Source: Tubiluchus corallicola (taxonomy: Eukaryota > Priapulida > Priapulimorpha > Priapulimorphida > Tubiluchidae). From it: 64,000 nt of DNA. Under the pieces are notes generated by a model that was not told the origin of the DNA, ran no database searches, and saw nothing but the letters and a program-made list of their open reading frames with translations. The position numbers and the translations under genes are program-made. The stretch spans positions 1 through 64,000 of the forward strand of contig JAQGDQ010000990.1 of NCBI GenBank assembly GCA_030141605.1, in the 5' to 3' direction. Shown piece by piece: positions 43,521 to 57,329 of the stretch. Every line of letters starts with the position of its first letter. Within the stretch, counting starts at the first letter, position 1.

Positions 43521-45488
43521 CTAGTTCCTAGAGCCTTTCGTGAAAGTTTACTTACACGGTTTCATAATAATCCTACTGCTGGTCACTTCGGCCAGAACAA
43601 AACTTTTGCCAGGCTGCGTGAACGGTACTTCTGGCCAGGCATGCGGAAGGATATCCAGCTATGTTGTCGAAAAAAGGGGCCCCAGCGCAAACCAAGAGCA
43701 CCTTTGCAACAGTACAGGGTAGGAGCTCCTATGGAGCGCATAGCAATAGATGTAGCTGGACCCTTCCCTAAATCAGACTCAGCGAATAAGTATGTCCTCA
43801 TCGCTGTAGATTATTTTACCAAATGGCCGGAAGGGTACGCCCTTCCTAACCAAGAAGCAGAAACTGTAGCCACAGCCTTGGTAAATGAATTCTTTTGTCG
43901 GTTTGGTCTGCCTGGTGAAATTCATAGCGATCAGGGTAGAAACTTCGAGTCTCGCATTTTTCAGCAATGTTGCGAATTTTTAGACATTGTCAAGACGCGT
44001 ACCACACCTTTAAGGCCTCAATCAAATGGCCTCGCAGAAAGGTACATTAAAACTATTTCCCGTCAATTGGCACAATTCGCAAGTTTACACCAGCGTGACT
44101 GGGATGTGAAAATGCCCTTATTTCTTTTAAGTTATCGGTCAGCAGAACATGATGCTACAGGGTTTACTCCAGCCAAAGCCATGATGGGTCGGGAACTACG
44201 TCTGCCTCTCGACTTGCTAACGGGCCGACCTCCTGAATCTGTCCGTCATAATGTAGTTGACCATGTAAAGTACTTAGAAGATAGTCTACATGATGTCCAC
44301 CATTTTATTCGAAATAATTTGCGCTTCTCAGGTGAAACAATGCGTCGAAGGTACGACGTTAAAGCTAAACGTTCTCGTTTTAAAGAACATGATTTGGTAT
44401 GGTTCTTCAACCCTCAACGTAAGGTTGGACGTTCACCCAAACTGCAAATGGATTGGGATGGACCTTATACTGTAGTCAAACGATTATCAGATGTGGTATA
44501 CCGTATCAAACTTCCAGGCGCCAGAAATTGTAAAGTTGTGCATGCCGATAGGCTTTGGAAATATGCGCCACCCACGGGCTTCTCTTGGAATGCACAAGAC
44601 AATGCAACGCAAAATAATTCCACTCAAGCTAACGTAGACGAGCAAGCAACAATTATCTACGATGCTTTGGAAATCAGCACCGAATCAAGTCAGGCTGATG
44701 AGTCTCTATCTTTTGGGTTACCTCCACCACGACCCTACTCACCAGAACAAGCTTCGGTCGGTAATAAAGAAGTTGATACTGCTTCGAGTTTTCCTGCCTT
44801 GATGCCCAGTACTTCCAGCCCTTCTTTTCCAGCCTTCTTGCCACAGCTTGATTCTCCCAGGCTCTTCAACCCTAGCGATCTTTCACTGCCCAATCTCTCT
44901 CCAGTCCGCCCACGTACTTCCACTCCGAATAACCAACTTAGCTCTATCCCAGTTACTGTAGATGAAAATGGAACTAATGATTCCAGAGAAGTAAACTCAT
45001 TGTCGGAAGAGATGGACGTGAGTCCACAAAAGTTGAAATCGACTTTGAACAACGATGAAAGTAGTGAGACAATAATCTACGACCAGTTAGATTTTGGGAT
45101 AGAAAATGAAAAAAATCAGTCATTAACCCAGGTTACTGCCTCTCCCTCTCCTAACCCTGAGCGTGACGTTTCACCTTCCTCACTTATCATTCCGGATCAA
45201 GATGACTTAATTCTAACACCACCTTGTATTACCCCTACGACATTCTATGGCATATCTTTGGAAGATCGCGAGCCTCCCTCACCATCTCTCCACACCTATC
45301 CACATCGTAATCGCCTCCCTACCACGTTTTATGGAGATTACATTTTTACCGACCCAACTGCAACTCGAACTCGAGCACAGGACTCAACCATACGCTCTAT
45401 ACGAGGCCTACTACCTGCCAGCGTACACTGGGATGTAGATGCCAATAACGTTCTTTGCAGTGTGCGAACCCGGAAGCCAGCTTACTAA
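43521..45488 (+). pseudogene. pol: gypsy pol: integrase with long C-terminal tail
   Basis: Integrase core DDE residues in ERIAIDVAGPF, EIHSDQGRNFES and GLAERYIK; a GPY/F module WDGPYTVVKRLSDVVYRIKL with VVHADRLWKY. The cysteine half of the zinc finger reads LCCRKKGP without the expected C-x2-C spacing, suggesting a small deletion. After the GPY/F module there are roughly 300 residues of Pro/Ser/Thr-rich sequence with several acidic IIYD repeats, unlike a chromodomain. Terminates TAA at 45486. Confidence 0.9.
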
Positions 45489-46470
45489 GTAGCACGAGGA
45501 GCAAAAGCATTAGACTGACAAGCCACTCTTGCGTAGTTATCAAGTAGTTGTCTTTCCCAGCAGCAACAACGTAGCAGTCTGTAAGACCAAAATGAAGCCC
45601 AGTACGGAAAGGAACACAACGAGAATACCACCTGATCCGATGTTCCAGTTGATTTTGTTAAGTAGTCAAGATAATTTTTTTTGCATTAATTAGTAGTTAT
45701 AGCCAACCCTTGGGTTGTTAAGTTTTTTTTCATTCTCTTGTGATGTAGCTAGAACGATTTTTTTTACATTACTAAAGCCGTTGAGAGATTTGTAACAGCA
45801 CAAGCCCCGTGGTATGCCTTTTCTTTATAGCCGAGGAGACGTCAGAGATCCCGAAGCACTCGGCGGGCTCCTGTAATCTCGTCAAAAGAGAGATTGAAGT
45901 AGTCTGAATGACGATGATGGTGATAATTATGTCAGGAGTCTGCTCAGCGCCTCGTATTAAGTATTTGTACTTATACATTACGTTCCTTTATTTTTTTTTT
46001 TGTTAGACAACCATATAGAAGCGCAAAATTTTTTTGTAAAAATTTGCCTGAGTTATGATAATGCTAAGTCGTATTTTCCTATGTGAAACGTGAAGCTTTA
46101 GGAAATTTATAAATTTGTTAGACGACGGTTACGTTGTTCAATTTGTATCGTATAACTGATTCCTAATGAAAGTTTAGATTAACTCTCAAACAGACAGCGT
46201 AAAACAGTTTATCCTTTTGTTTGTTATATCGAAAATTATCTAATCTCTGTACCAAATAGGTTATCACTTGTGTAGCAATTGCGTATTGCCTTAAAATAAT
46301 GTCAACAAGAATGGAAATATATCGTGCTCATCTTTCATTATTGTAACTTAAAGAAACCTTTGCTTAAGGAATTTTTGTTGCCTTGTGCTAGGTGGCAGCA
46401 CATGCCTGGTCACTGTCTAACTCCTAGTTCTGGAACCGTTTGAGGACAAACGGAACTGGGGAGGAGGCAA
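45489..46470 (+). other. gypsy 3' non-coding region with polypurine tract
   Basis: About 980 bp without an ORF between integrase and right LTR. Ends with the purine-rich GGAACTGGGGAGGAGGCAA primer for plus-strand synthesis. Confidence 0.75.
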
Positions 46471-46821
46471 TGTTACGGAGGCACCTGTGTCGGGTCAGGT
46501 GTAGGGCCCTCTACACGCCCTGCTTCCACGTCAGCAGCGACTCACCCCTTTCTTGTAGGTCCAGACGTCTTGTTTGGGCCTACACGTGGTGTGAGAAGCC
46601 AGCTGACCTGGAATGCCAGTATAAAAGCGTGTAGAGGTCACTACAGCCTTGATTTCTGACACAGGTGCTCCTCGGGTGTAGTGCTGTTACTGAGTTAGTT
46701 AGTTATTTTTTTGTGCACGTGTATTTTGGTTCCTTATTTTTATTAGTGCTGTTAATAAACTCCGTACAGTGTAGTTTTTTGTGTATTTTGTTTTATGAGA
46801 GTTAGATGACACGTTATAACA
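46471..46821 (+). repeat. Right LTR shared by two tandem gypsy copies
   Basis: 351 bp, TGTTACGGAG...TATAACA. It is followed not by host sequence but by another leader, so it serves as 3' LTR of the first copy and 5' LTR of the second. Confidence 0.93.
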
Positions 46822-47000
46822 GGTATAAGGTACTAGTTTACAGACATTAATTTAGCTAATTAACATAACATTTGTAATTAACATTAACATTTGTAATTAA
46901 GTATCGGTTACACAACGATTATAAAATGGAACTTCATGATGCGCAATATCAAGACCGCCATGCCACCTTGGAGTTCGACCCCTTGGGTCGAATTCAGTCC
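46822..47000 (+). mobile_element. Truncated second gypsy copy: leader and first gag codons
   Basis: Matches 39157-39320, with one extra 25-bp repeat of AACATTTGTAATTA type. It includes the gag start (MELHDAQYQDRHATLEFDPL) and breaks off after GGGTCGAATTCAGTCC. Confidence 0.9.
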
Positions 47001-47008
47001 AATATGTT

Positions 47009-47075
47009 ATGATCGTTAGACATTATCTACTGGTCATGACACTGAACTTGTAATCAAAGTCCATGGTTCAAGTTC
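47009..47075 (+). other. tRNA-Thr-like sequence at the gypsy break
   Basis: CTGGTCATGACACTGAACTT then GTAATC and CCATGGTTCAAGTTCATAT resemble the D-arm, anticodon arm (loop reading TGT) and T-arm of a tRNA. Stems are imperfect, so it is probably a SINE head or pseudogene. Confidence 0.35.
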
Positions 47076-47215
47076 ATATTTAAAAAAATTTAATACAGGA
47101 TGGGTTCATGACAGTATGTAAATCTAAGCACAATAGAAGCTATTTACAACATACATATTGTTAACATATACATTATTAACAAGTGCGACAGTGGTTAGTA
47201 GAAATAATTAAATAA

Positions 47216-47398
47216 TCGCCTCCCCCTCCTCCCGGTGGGCCCGATTCGAAAAATAAACCCCCAATGAGACGACACTAGATCGAGACCTTTCGTTTGATGT
47301 ATAGATCGCCGCAAATGGTGAACTGGTCGGAGCTGTAGCCTCGAATCTTATATATATATTTATAAATTAAGCCCATACCAAGAATATTAATATAAGAG
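47216..47398 (-). mobile_element. Helitron-like unit U, 5' end fragment
   Basis: CTCCTCCCGGTGGGCCCGAT through GATCGCCGCAAATGGTG to AATATTAATATAAGAG matches the terminal 180 bp of unit U copies at 10-15 kb. It carries the 5' terminus but not the hairpin/CTAG end. Confidence 0.8.
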
Positions 47399-48099
47399 TA
47401 TAGATGATATATCTACGTTTTCATTGTTCGGGAAGCATTGAATTGTGGTTGAAAATGGGTTGAAGGTCTTGGGTTAGTTTGCCACTGATGCCTTGGTTGC
47501 ATTGAGCAAGCTGTTCTTCACTGCATTGCAAGAGTGCTTTTGCTTGTTTTCCTTTTACACTTGTTTACATATTGTTTTGATGTAACTGTATCCTGCTTAA
47601 TTTCCTTACAAATAGCATAACCAATTGTTGAACTTTTGCTTTTAATTTTCATTTGATTGCCAATGTTGGTTATTTGTAAACTTTTGTGAATTTTGATGTC
47701 TCTTTTTTTCAGATATCACATTTCTATTTGTCAATTTGTCATTTCTAATCTTGCTTAAAGCATTTTAAGTATTTAAGCATCTAAGTAAAGGGTTCCTTAG
47801 TTCTTGTACTATGAAACAATGAGCAGCCACAAACCAGAGGCATAATTGACTCAGGTTTGAGGTTATCACCTTTTTGAGAGAGTTCTTTCAGCTTCGCTGC
47901 TTACCCATATAATTGGCTTATTTGGGGAGTAAACCATGCTGCTTTTATTATTTAAAGTGATTTTTGTTATATAAAACTGTAATGGCTCAATTATGCCAAT
48001 ACAGTAACCCATTTTCTTGTCAGAAAATGGCCTTTGTAACATCTTCAATAAATGTTTGAATTCAGTGCAGCTTGATTCCATGTTGTTACCTTTTTTCAG

Positions 48100-48288
48100 T
48101 GGCAGACATTGATGTCTGAACTTGGAGGATCACTTGGATTATGCTTTGGTTGTTCTATTCTGACGATATTTGAGTTTATTGAACTTATGTTTATCATGCT
48201 GAATGGAGTGAGAGACAGAAATAAAGTGAAAACGATTAAAGTAAGACCAGAACAGCAAAAGAAGGTGCGCCAGGTTGTTGGTAAATAA
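48100..48288 (+). CDS. DEG/ENaC sodium channel, terminal exon
   Basis: Acceptor CCTTTTTTCAG, 62 codons plus TAA. Encodes WQTLMSELGGSLGLCFGCSI, LTIFEFIELMFIML and a basic cytoplasmic tail ending VRQVVGK. This is the signature second transmembrane segment of the degenerin / epithelial sodium channel / ASIC family (L.S.LGG..GLF.G.S.LT..E). The selectivity filter G-x-S reads GCS. The protein would sit in the plasma membrane as a trimeric Na+ channel subunit. The exon starts in phase 0. The upstream exons (Cys-rich ectodomain, TM1) were not found in the window; they may lie upstream beyond the repeats, or this may be an isolated exon. Confidence 0.85.
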   Translation, partial: WQTLMSELGGSLGLCFGCSILTIFEFIELMFIMLNGVRDRNKVKTIKVRPEQQKKVRQVVGK

Positions 48289-48449
48289 TGTATATCATTG
48301 TCAGTGGCAGCACTAGACATCTGTCTTGTTACTGAGTAAACACTTAACTAGACTAAGTTTAATTAGCCAAATTTGTTGAGTGTATTTTTAGATTTTTATT
48401 GTATGCTTTGCAGTTCATGGTTATTGTTATTTCATCATTTATATTTGAC

Positions 48450-48455
48450 AATAAA
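48450..48455 (+). promoter_or_regulatory. Poly(A) signal of the DEG/ENaC gene
   Basis: AATAAA 162 nt after the stop codon, in a plausible 3' UTR. Confidence 0.55.
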
Positions 48456-49199
48456 GCACCACCAAGTCGCCCTGCGTATATCATAATCACTTTAACATTT
48501 ACACTTCCGTTTGGTGTGGCACGTGGGGCAGGAGGATTTGTTAATGGTTAGTTGATAATGTTGTTCATGTTTACAAAAATTTGCTCCATTTATAAGAGTT
48601 GTATTTGGTAATGGAACACTATAAGGTTACTGTAGCAAAGTTTTCCTAATTAAACATTTTCCATTGAACCAGCACTTCTACCTGAGCACTGTGGTAATCT
48701 TACATAGCTGTTATTAGTTTAGAAATTGCTCATATTTAGTAATGATTTTGACACACTGTAAAATTTTTGCGTAGGGCGTACCTCAATATGAGGAGATAGT
48801 GCAAAAGGCTGTTCTATGCATAACAAAACAAAATTTAATGAGATTACTCTTGGTAGAAAACCTAATAATATCAGATGATGCATACAGTACTCAGTTGTCG
48901 TTTAAAGTTTTAAAATATGATCTGTTTCAATGTTTCACAATAACTTGTAATAGCAAATTGTGAATTTGCATGATACTTAATGTTCATTTTTTGTATGATA
49001 CTTAATGTTCATTCTTTGTAGGATGCTTAATGTTCATTCTTTGTATGATACTTAATGTTCATTCTTTGTAGGATGCTTAATGTTCATTTTTTGTATGATA
49101 CTTAATGTTCATTATTTGTATGATACTTAATGTTCATTCTTTGTATGATACTTAATGTTCATTCTTTGTAGGATGCTTAATGTTCATTATTTGTATGAT

Positions 49200-50224
49200 T
49201 GTGACGATGTAGTATAATTTTCGATTTTGTAAAAGGGTGGCCAGTGACTTAAGTGTAACCCTTAGGTAAAGAATAAAACACTTAATCTGATATGATGAGC
49301 AAAACTATTGGAATAATAAGAATTTAATCAGCACCAACACATTATAATCAAACAGACAAAGTTTAGGCAATCAAGTAAAAATTAACAGTAGACATTTAGC
49401 CAGCAGGATTAAAAAAACTAACAAGAAAATTTTTATCACCAATCTTTCCTCGAGGTAAGTTTCACCTGTCTTCGTCCGCCATCTCTATCCAACGTCATCT
49501 TTCGGATTTTTCAACATCGGGCTTCTTCATGAAATAACGCACTACGAAACGGCAGGCTACACCATCTCTCTCTCTCCTGCTTCCTACCACGTAAACGACA
49601 TCACCAAAGCCCGACAAACTCCGATCACTTCCTCCCGTCAACTCACACGGCGCCAAAACTGCATTGCGTTCGTCCTCCATTGCTGTGCTCGTCACAAGAT
49701 AACTTTGTAACGGCAGTAACGCCATCAGCAGAAAATATGTGTTATCGACACCACGTAAATACAATCAGCAACAGGTACAATACGTAAGTATCATCACTGG
49801 CTGGCAAGTATCATCACTAGTAGGTGAGTATCATCACTCAGCAGGTAAGTATCAATTATGTCACAACCATATTGACAGATTTGTTTTACTGTAAGGCAAA
49901 AGTTATATCTACTAGAGCATCATTTTGACATGAAAGCATCCGCTCAACTCGATAGCTTCGAGCAGAATACCTGGGCGAACTCTACTGCCAAAAATTTCAT
50001 TTACTTGGCTTCAATTGCATGATGTAGTAATGCATAGAAAGGTCACATTCAAGATACGGGTAAAATCTAATTTCAGAACGGGTTGGTCTCCAGTGTCAAA
50101 ATGTCAAACTTATTTTAGTGGCAAACTTACTTTATATGAAAATTTAAAATGCCTAATGTTGAAATTATAACAGATCAAGAACTAGTTACATAACCTGGCC
50201 TATAATAACGATGGTAGCGTCACA
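49200..50224 (+). mobile_element. 1,025-bp solo-LTR-like element with 5-bp TSD
   Basis: Begins TGTGACG and ends CGTCACA (TG...CA with a short inverted end). It is flanked by ATGAT at 49195-49199 and 50225-50229, which restores the interrupted 25-bp unit. It contains AAGAATAAAACAC (poly(A)-like) early and a GC-richer central part. No ORF of note. A 5-bp TSD with TG..CA ends fits an LTR. Orientation is assigned from the position of the poly(A)-like signal and is uncertain. An inverted partial relative lies at 62342-62448. Confidence 0.7.
49780..49860 (+). repeat. AAGTATCATCACT short tandem motif
   Basis: Four copies of about 21 bp (AGTATCATCACT plus variable AGYAGGT) inside the LTR-like element. 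Confidence 0.6.
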
Positions 50225-51424
50225 ATGATACTTAATGTTTATTCTTTATGTGATACTTAACGTTCATTTTTGTATGATACTTAATGTTCATTCTTTGTAT
50301 GATACTTAATGTTCATTCTTTGTATGATACTTAATGTTCATTCTTTGTATGATACTTAAAGTTTGTTCTTTGAAATTATTCGCTTGCTGGTCCTTTCTTT
50401 GTCTGGTTCACATGCCAGTGGGCTTATAAGAATCTTTGCTTCTCTAGCCCACTGCAGTAGCTATTCTTTTATGGTAACTATAGTGTATGAAACATAATAT
50501 AATAGTATGATGTGACTATTTTAACAGTTTGTCGCTATGTATTTCGAGTTAATATTGTATAGAATGTGACACTGATAAACGTCATCTTCAAAAAAAAATT
50601 GTAAAATCAAGCATGGGCTAATTGTAAGCACCCGTGTTTGCAACGAGACTAGTACCGGTCTCGACTCGCCGAGATTATAGCTTTTTTAAAGGTCTCAGTC
50701 TCGGTAGGCAGTCTCGGCGGGAAATCGAGACAACTTTAATAAAGGTAACACAAATAAACAATTTTAACATTAAACCGACTCGAACAAAAGTAGAGACTGC
50801 AAAAACTGATAAAAACTTGATAAAATTTGTTTCAGACTTGATAAAATGAGACACGTGTCGGCAGTGGACTCCATCAAGAATCTTATGTTTGCTGCTGCTA
50901 GCTTACCAGCAGAAAGATTGTACAATGTAGATCGTAGATTGCAGAGTCACATGGTTTTCTAAACCAAAGCACCAGACAAACTTTTTGCTATAGATTTCTG
51001 TTTATTGTCCAGCGGCGCCTGGTGGGACTCTAAAATGATCCCTGAAATGATAAACGTCCACCAGTACCAAAAAATGTAGTTTTGCTCTGTAAATGAGTAA
51101 GAAGCTGCCTAAATGTGACCAAGGTTGTTTTCACACCCATGTTTCTAAGTTCAGCGAATGTGATGACCACGTTTTTGTAGCAGATAATATTTTCACAATG
51201 GTTAGTACCACCATTTTCAAGTGTTTTTCGCCGATTACAAATGCAGTAATAAAAAACGTTCTAAAAACTGACTTTATTCTTATTTATTGCATGTCTACAT
51301 CGTATTAATTTCGGATATATATATATATATATACATAACCATTCACTATATTCACAGTGATCTATATAACAAACGAACGGTCTTAATCTAGTGTGCTCGC
51401 AGTTTTCTGCAAAACTTACACCTC

Positions 51425-51592
51425 TTATTTCTAGAGAAAGAGCCAGGGTATGGTGCTGGTGATAGTTAGATAACCGTAGGCGAATTTAGAATTCGCGGAA
51501 GGGCCACGGCGTCCCATAACTGGCGTTTTCCTGGACCCAACTCCCGATTTTTTTCGAAATTTTGATCAAATGGCCTGTAGAAAAAACGTACA
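51425..51592 (+). mobile_element. Helitron-like unit U, internal fragment
   Basis: AATTCGCGGAAGGGCCACGG, TTTTCCTGGACCCAACTC and TTTTTTCGAAATTTTG correspond to the middle of unit U (plus orientation). Diverged, lacking both ends. Confidence 0.7.
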
Positions 51593-51877
51593 CAATGTGA
51601 TGATTATCTTGAGCGGTGATATTTCTAGCATACTGGTATTTTAAAGTTTGCTTACATTTCATTGTAGTCAATAATTGTCTCTCACACTTTTTACAGAATT
51701 GAGGCAAACTGGCAAAGAAATTTTTAATTTTAGTGAAAAACCAAAGTCACTGTACATATGCTAAAACAATTTTTGAGACTTGCTAACGAATGGCAAATAG
51801 AAGCCAAAGACATGTAGTTTTCTAAACCTTTCCATGCGTGTGACGAATGCTACGGGTAAATGTACTGCTGATAACAG

Positions 51878-54384
<2,507 letters not shown>

Positions 54385-55191
54385 CTGAGAAAAAAGATGT
54401 GTTTGATGAAAGATTGGCGATCTTAATACAAGTGTGACAGATATTCACACAATATCAATTAATTATTTGGAATACATATTTGTAACCTGATGAGAAAAGA
54501 TGTTTGCCAGTTCCCTGCACACTATTTCCTTCTGCAGTGATAACACACATTGGCTTTATTCCACAATATCACCACTAGGTGGCAGCGCCCAGTAATGAAC
54601 AATAGTCAGCAAGCAACAAAAACATTAAAAAACAATGACAACACGTAGGATTCCACAGCAATCATTTACTCACCTGCTGCTGCTGCTGCTGCAAGTTTGA
54701 ATTTTAAATTACTGCTTGCTGGAAAGTTAGGCGATTCTAGTTCACCTCCCCCTGTACCTATTAGTCGTAGAGTGATTGGCCTTGTCTCTTTTGGAGATTT
54801 CTTTTTCAGCACTAAACAAGTGCTGGCGGTCGGCATTTTAGTAATTTATAAAACAAACAATGAAAATCAGCCGAACCTTTGCACTGTCATACACCAATAA
54901 ATATAGCAGAAACAATATCCTCTCAATGCACACGAGACCTATTTACTCTCGGCAAGACATAAAATAATAATGTACGTAGCTCACCTTCAGATGCTGATAA
55001 GGCAACATTTAAGAAGATGCTTGATTAAAATTTAAAGGCTTTGTCGGTTAGCGCATGGCAACCAGGATGTTTAACTACTAAAGCACTTTAATACATGCCA
55101 GTCTTGTTTAGCTTAATTAGTGTACATTAGCGGACCGAGGTTTGTTACACGTAACAAAAGTACGTCATGTATAGAATATTTATTGTTACGG

Positions 55192-55262
55192 CCGATGAAA
55201 TCTGTGAAGAACGAAAACTTCTAAGGAAAAAAAGGAATTTTCTGAGACTTAAAGGGCACTTT
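55192..55262 (+). repeat. Relative of the fold-back MITE right arm at 9.1 kb
   Basis: GGCCGATGAAATCTGTGAAG and AACGAAAACTTCTAAGGAAA parallel the CTGANGA...GGACGAAAGCT arm. Confidence 0.5.
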
Positions 55263-55391
55263 GACATCTTTGACGGTTATGATTGTGACAAGTCACAGAA
55301 ATGCACAATCTTATTTTCTTTTGACTTATGGTCTAAATAATATGGTTCATGCTGACCTCTTATTGACAATCTGGTTCTTATACTACAACAG

Positions 55392-55544
55392 AAGAATATT
55401 CTCACACAGGGACAGGCCACATTTGGGCGCAAGACATTTGAGGGCCATCGCCTTCGTAAGCTGAATGGCAACGTGACTCGACCATGCAAGAATAAAACAT
55501 TTCCGTGTTGCGTTCCAAACCCACAATGTTGCCCTGTAGGGTGA
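55392..55544 (+). other. Unassigned Cys-containing open segment
   Basis: After an ACTACAACAG acceptor-like site, 50 codons stay open: FGRKTFEGHRLRKLNGNVTR, then PCKNKTFPCCVPNPQCCPVG and TGA. Five cysteines near the end. A second frame is open downstream (55505-55756). No family recognised; may be a relic. Confidence 0.2.
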
Positions 55545-56204
55545 AATTGTTTGAATCCTCGTTCACTGCCCTCTTACCTAAGAACTTAGAACTCTTGAAA
55601 TGTTACTCTCGTGAGTACGATCGTGCAATTAAAGCTGGAAACCACTACAAGTTACTTAGCATGTGTAAAAGCACTACTGCAAACGCAACATATGATTCAC
55701 GCATTTCACAAGAGACAGACAAAAGAGTTACAATTATTGTTATCGTACAATCCTGATATTGTACTCATGCATTAAGCACTTGCTCATTAATTGATCTGAT
55801 CGTTTTCCAGTTGGTAACTTGTATAAACAACTAAAGAACTCATTCTGTGTTATTTTTTCTAACGTATACATTATATTATTATTACATTATATTACAGTAC
55901 GGCTAGCTGATTTGCTGCCCTGAGGCTTATGGTTTTTGTGCAACACTAAACGCTGTTGAAATAAAATGCTGAACAAAATTCGTAATGTTTTCTACATCGT
56001 TGATTTCGATCGTTCAACAAGAATGTTAATATTAAAAGTGAAACCAGAAATTGCAGAGTCAATTGACTGGCCTTAAATTTTTATATCACTGCATATGTTA
56101 AATATAGTAATGTGATTTTAGTGAATAACGTGATATAGTGAATCATTAAAAGTTTAATAAACAAAAATAAAAAAACTAGGAACAACATTAAATTTTATTG
56201 GCGC

Positions 56205-56460
56205 CCAAATGTTTCGTACCCAAGTTTCGTGTTCAAGTGTCTCTGTGCCCAAATATCCCATGTCCAAATGTCTCGTGCCCAAATGTCCCGTGCCCAAATA
56301 TCTCATGGCCAAACATCCCGTGCCCAAATATCCCGTGCAAAAATGTCTCTATGCTCAAATGTCTCGTGCCCAAATGTCCCGTGCCCAAATATCTCATGGC
56401 CAAACATCCCGTGCCCAAATATCCCGTGCCCAAATGTCCCGTGCCCAAATGTCATGTACC
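56205..56460. repeat. 15-bp minisatellite with pseudo-ORFs on both strands
   Basis: About 17 copies of CCCGTGCCCAAATAT with AATGT and CATGG variants. A multiple of three, hence CPNIP-like and GTGHL-like ORFs in every frame. Confidence 0.9.
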
Positions 56461-57329
56461 CTTTCACAGAATATTCTTAGATACTATTCTCACAAGATGG
56501 GTGCACTTCTTTTTTAACTGGACATAGGAAGCATTCACTGAAATTGTGCACCTACTGCTTAAAAGCATTGTCTTGACATTTTCTTAGCACCCCCCCCCCC
56601 CGACCTCAACCCCCTTGTGGAGCTGAATGCCACAAAAAAACATGAGAGAGAGCTATTTGGATGTAAGAAGAGCGCTCCACTTTGTCAATTCTTGCAAGTA
56701 TGATACGATTTTTCTAAATTTCTAATCCAGCTATTAAAAGTTGAACTCGTTGAGCTGGTTACAAGATTGATGCATCTACTATAATAGGAAGACTGTTGTA
56801 AAGCACTCAATCTGGGTGGCACAATTTTTTACTCTCACCGAGAATGCGCAGTGTGCTACACAATAAATGAACATCTAAACACGTGTGACGACTGAACTAC
56901 GTGTGTAAACGAAAATACATAAACGAAGTTAACGAAGCAAAATAAGATAATTAAATTTCGTGTAGCAGAAAGTTAGAAATTATACGTATTCTAATGACAA
57001 GTCAAGTTTAATGTTTCCTTGTTTTCAGTGTCAGTGAGTAAAAGACTAAAAGTCGATTTCTCTTTGTGTCACGTTTTATGAACTGATGAGCTAATTAATC
57101 TATTGTAGTTCTTTGTCACTTATTTTGAATACCCCAAATGTCTTATACCTTGAAAGCTCACACTTAGTATTTTCCTCTTCTTTAATTAATTAAAGCAAAG
57201 AGACAGAAATTGTCACATTTTTAGCCAGGCACATTTTAGAAATCTTTGGGCGTGCAACCAGCTAATTTTCACGTCAGTAGATATTCATTGTTCAGTGTTC
57301 AGTCAACCATTTGCTATACGTTCATCAGA

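Larger units (their letters stand above)
38804..46821 (+). mobile_element. Ty3/gypsy LTR retrotransposon, defective
   Basis: 8.0 kb with two LTRs of 353 and 351 bp that differ by few substitutions and small indels, so insertion is fairly recent. Order gag, protease, RT, RNase H, integrase is the Ty3/gypsy (Metaviridae) order. No env-like ORF. The purine tract AACTGGGGAGGAGGCAA directly precedes the right LTR. Coding defects seen: a frame change within gag near 40076, and in-frame TAG codons at 42765 and 43518 in pol. Sits in the 64-bp repeats of block B. Confidence 0.95.
48965..50372. repeat. 25-bp minisatellite split by an LTR-like insertion
   Basis: Unit TTTGTATGATACTTAATGTT followed by CATTC. 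About nine copies lie before 49195 and six after 50225, with the 49200-50224 insert between them. Confidence 0.92.

Noticed and set aside
48420-48560. Second coding exon after the DEG/ENaC stop (hydrophobic frame FMVIVISSFIFDNK...)
   Set aside because: Lies in the 3' UTR with the AATAAA signal inside it; the open frame is short and has no supporting donor.
54671-54695. CAG micro-exon of the GABA-B-like gene on the minus strand
   Set aside because: A (CAG)5 with AG/GT borders can be drawn, but simple repeats create such borders by chance.
56198-56527. Cys-Pro-Asn repeat ORFs on both strands
   Set aside because: 15-bp minisatellite, multiple of three.
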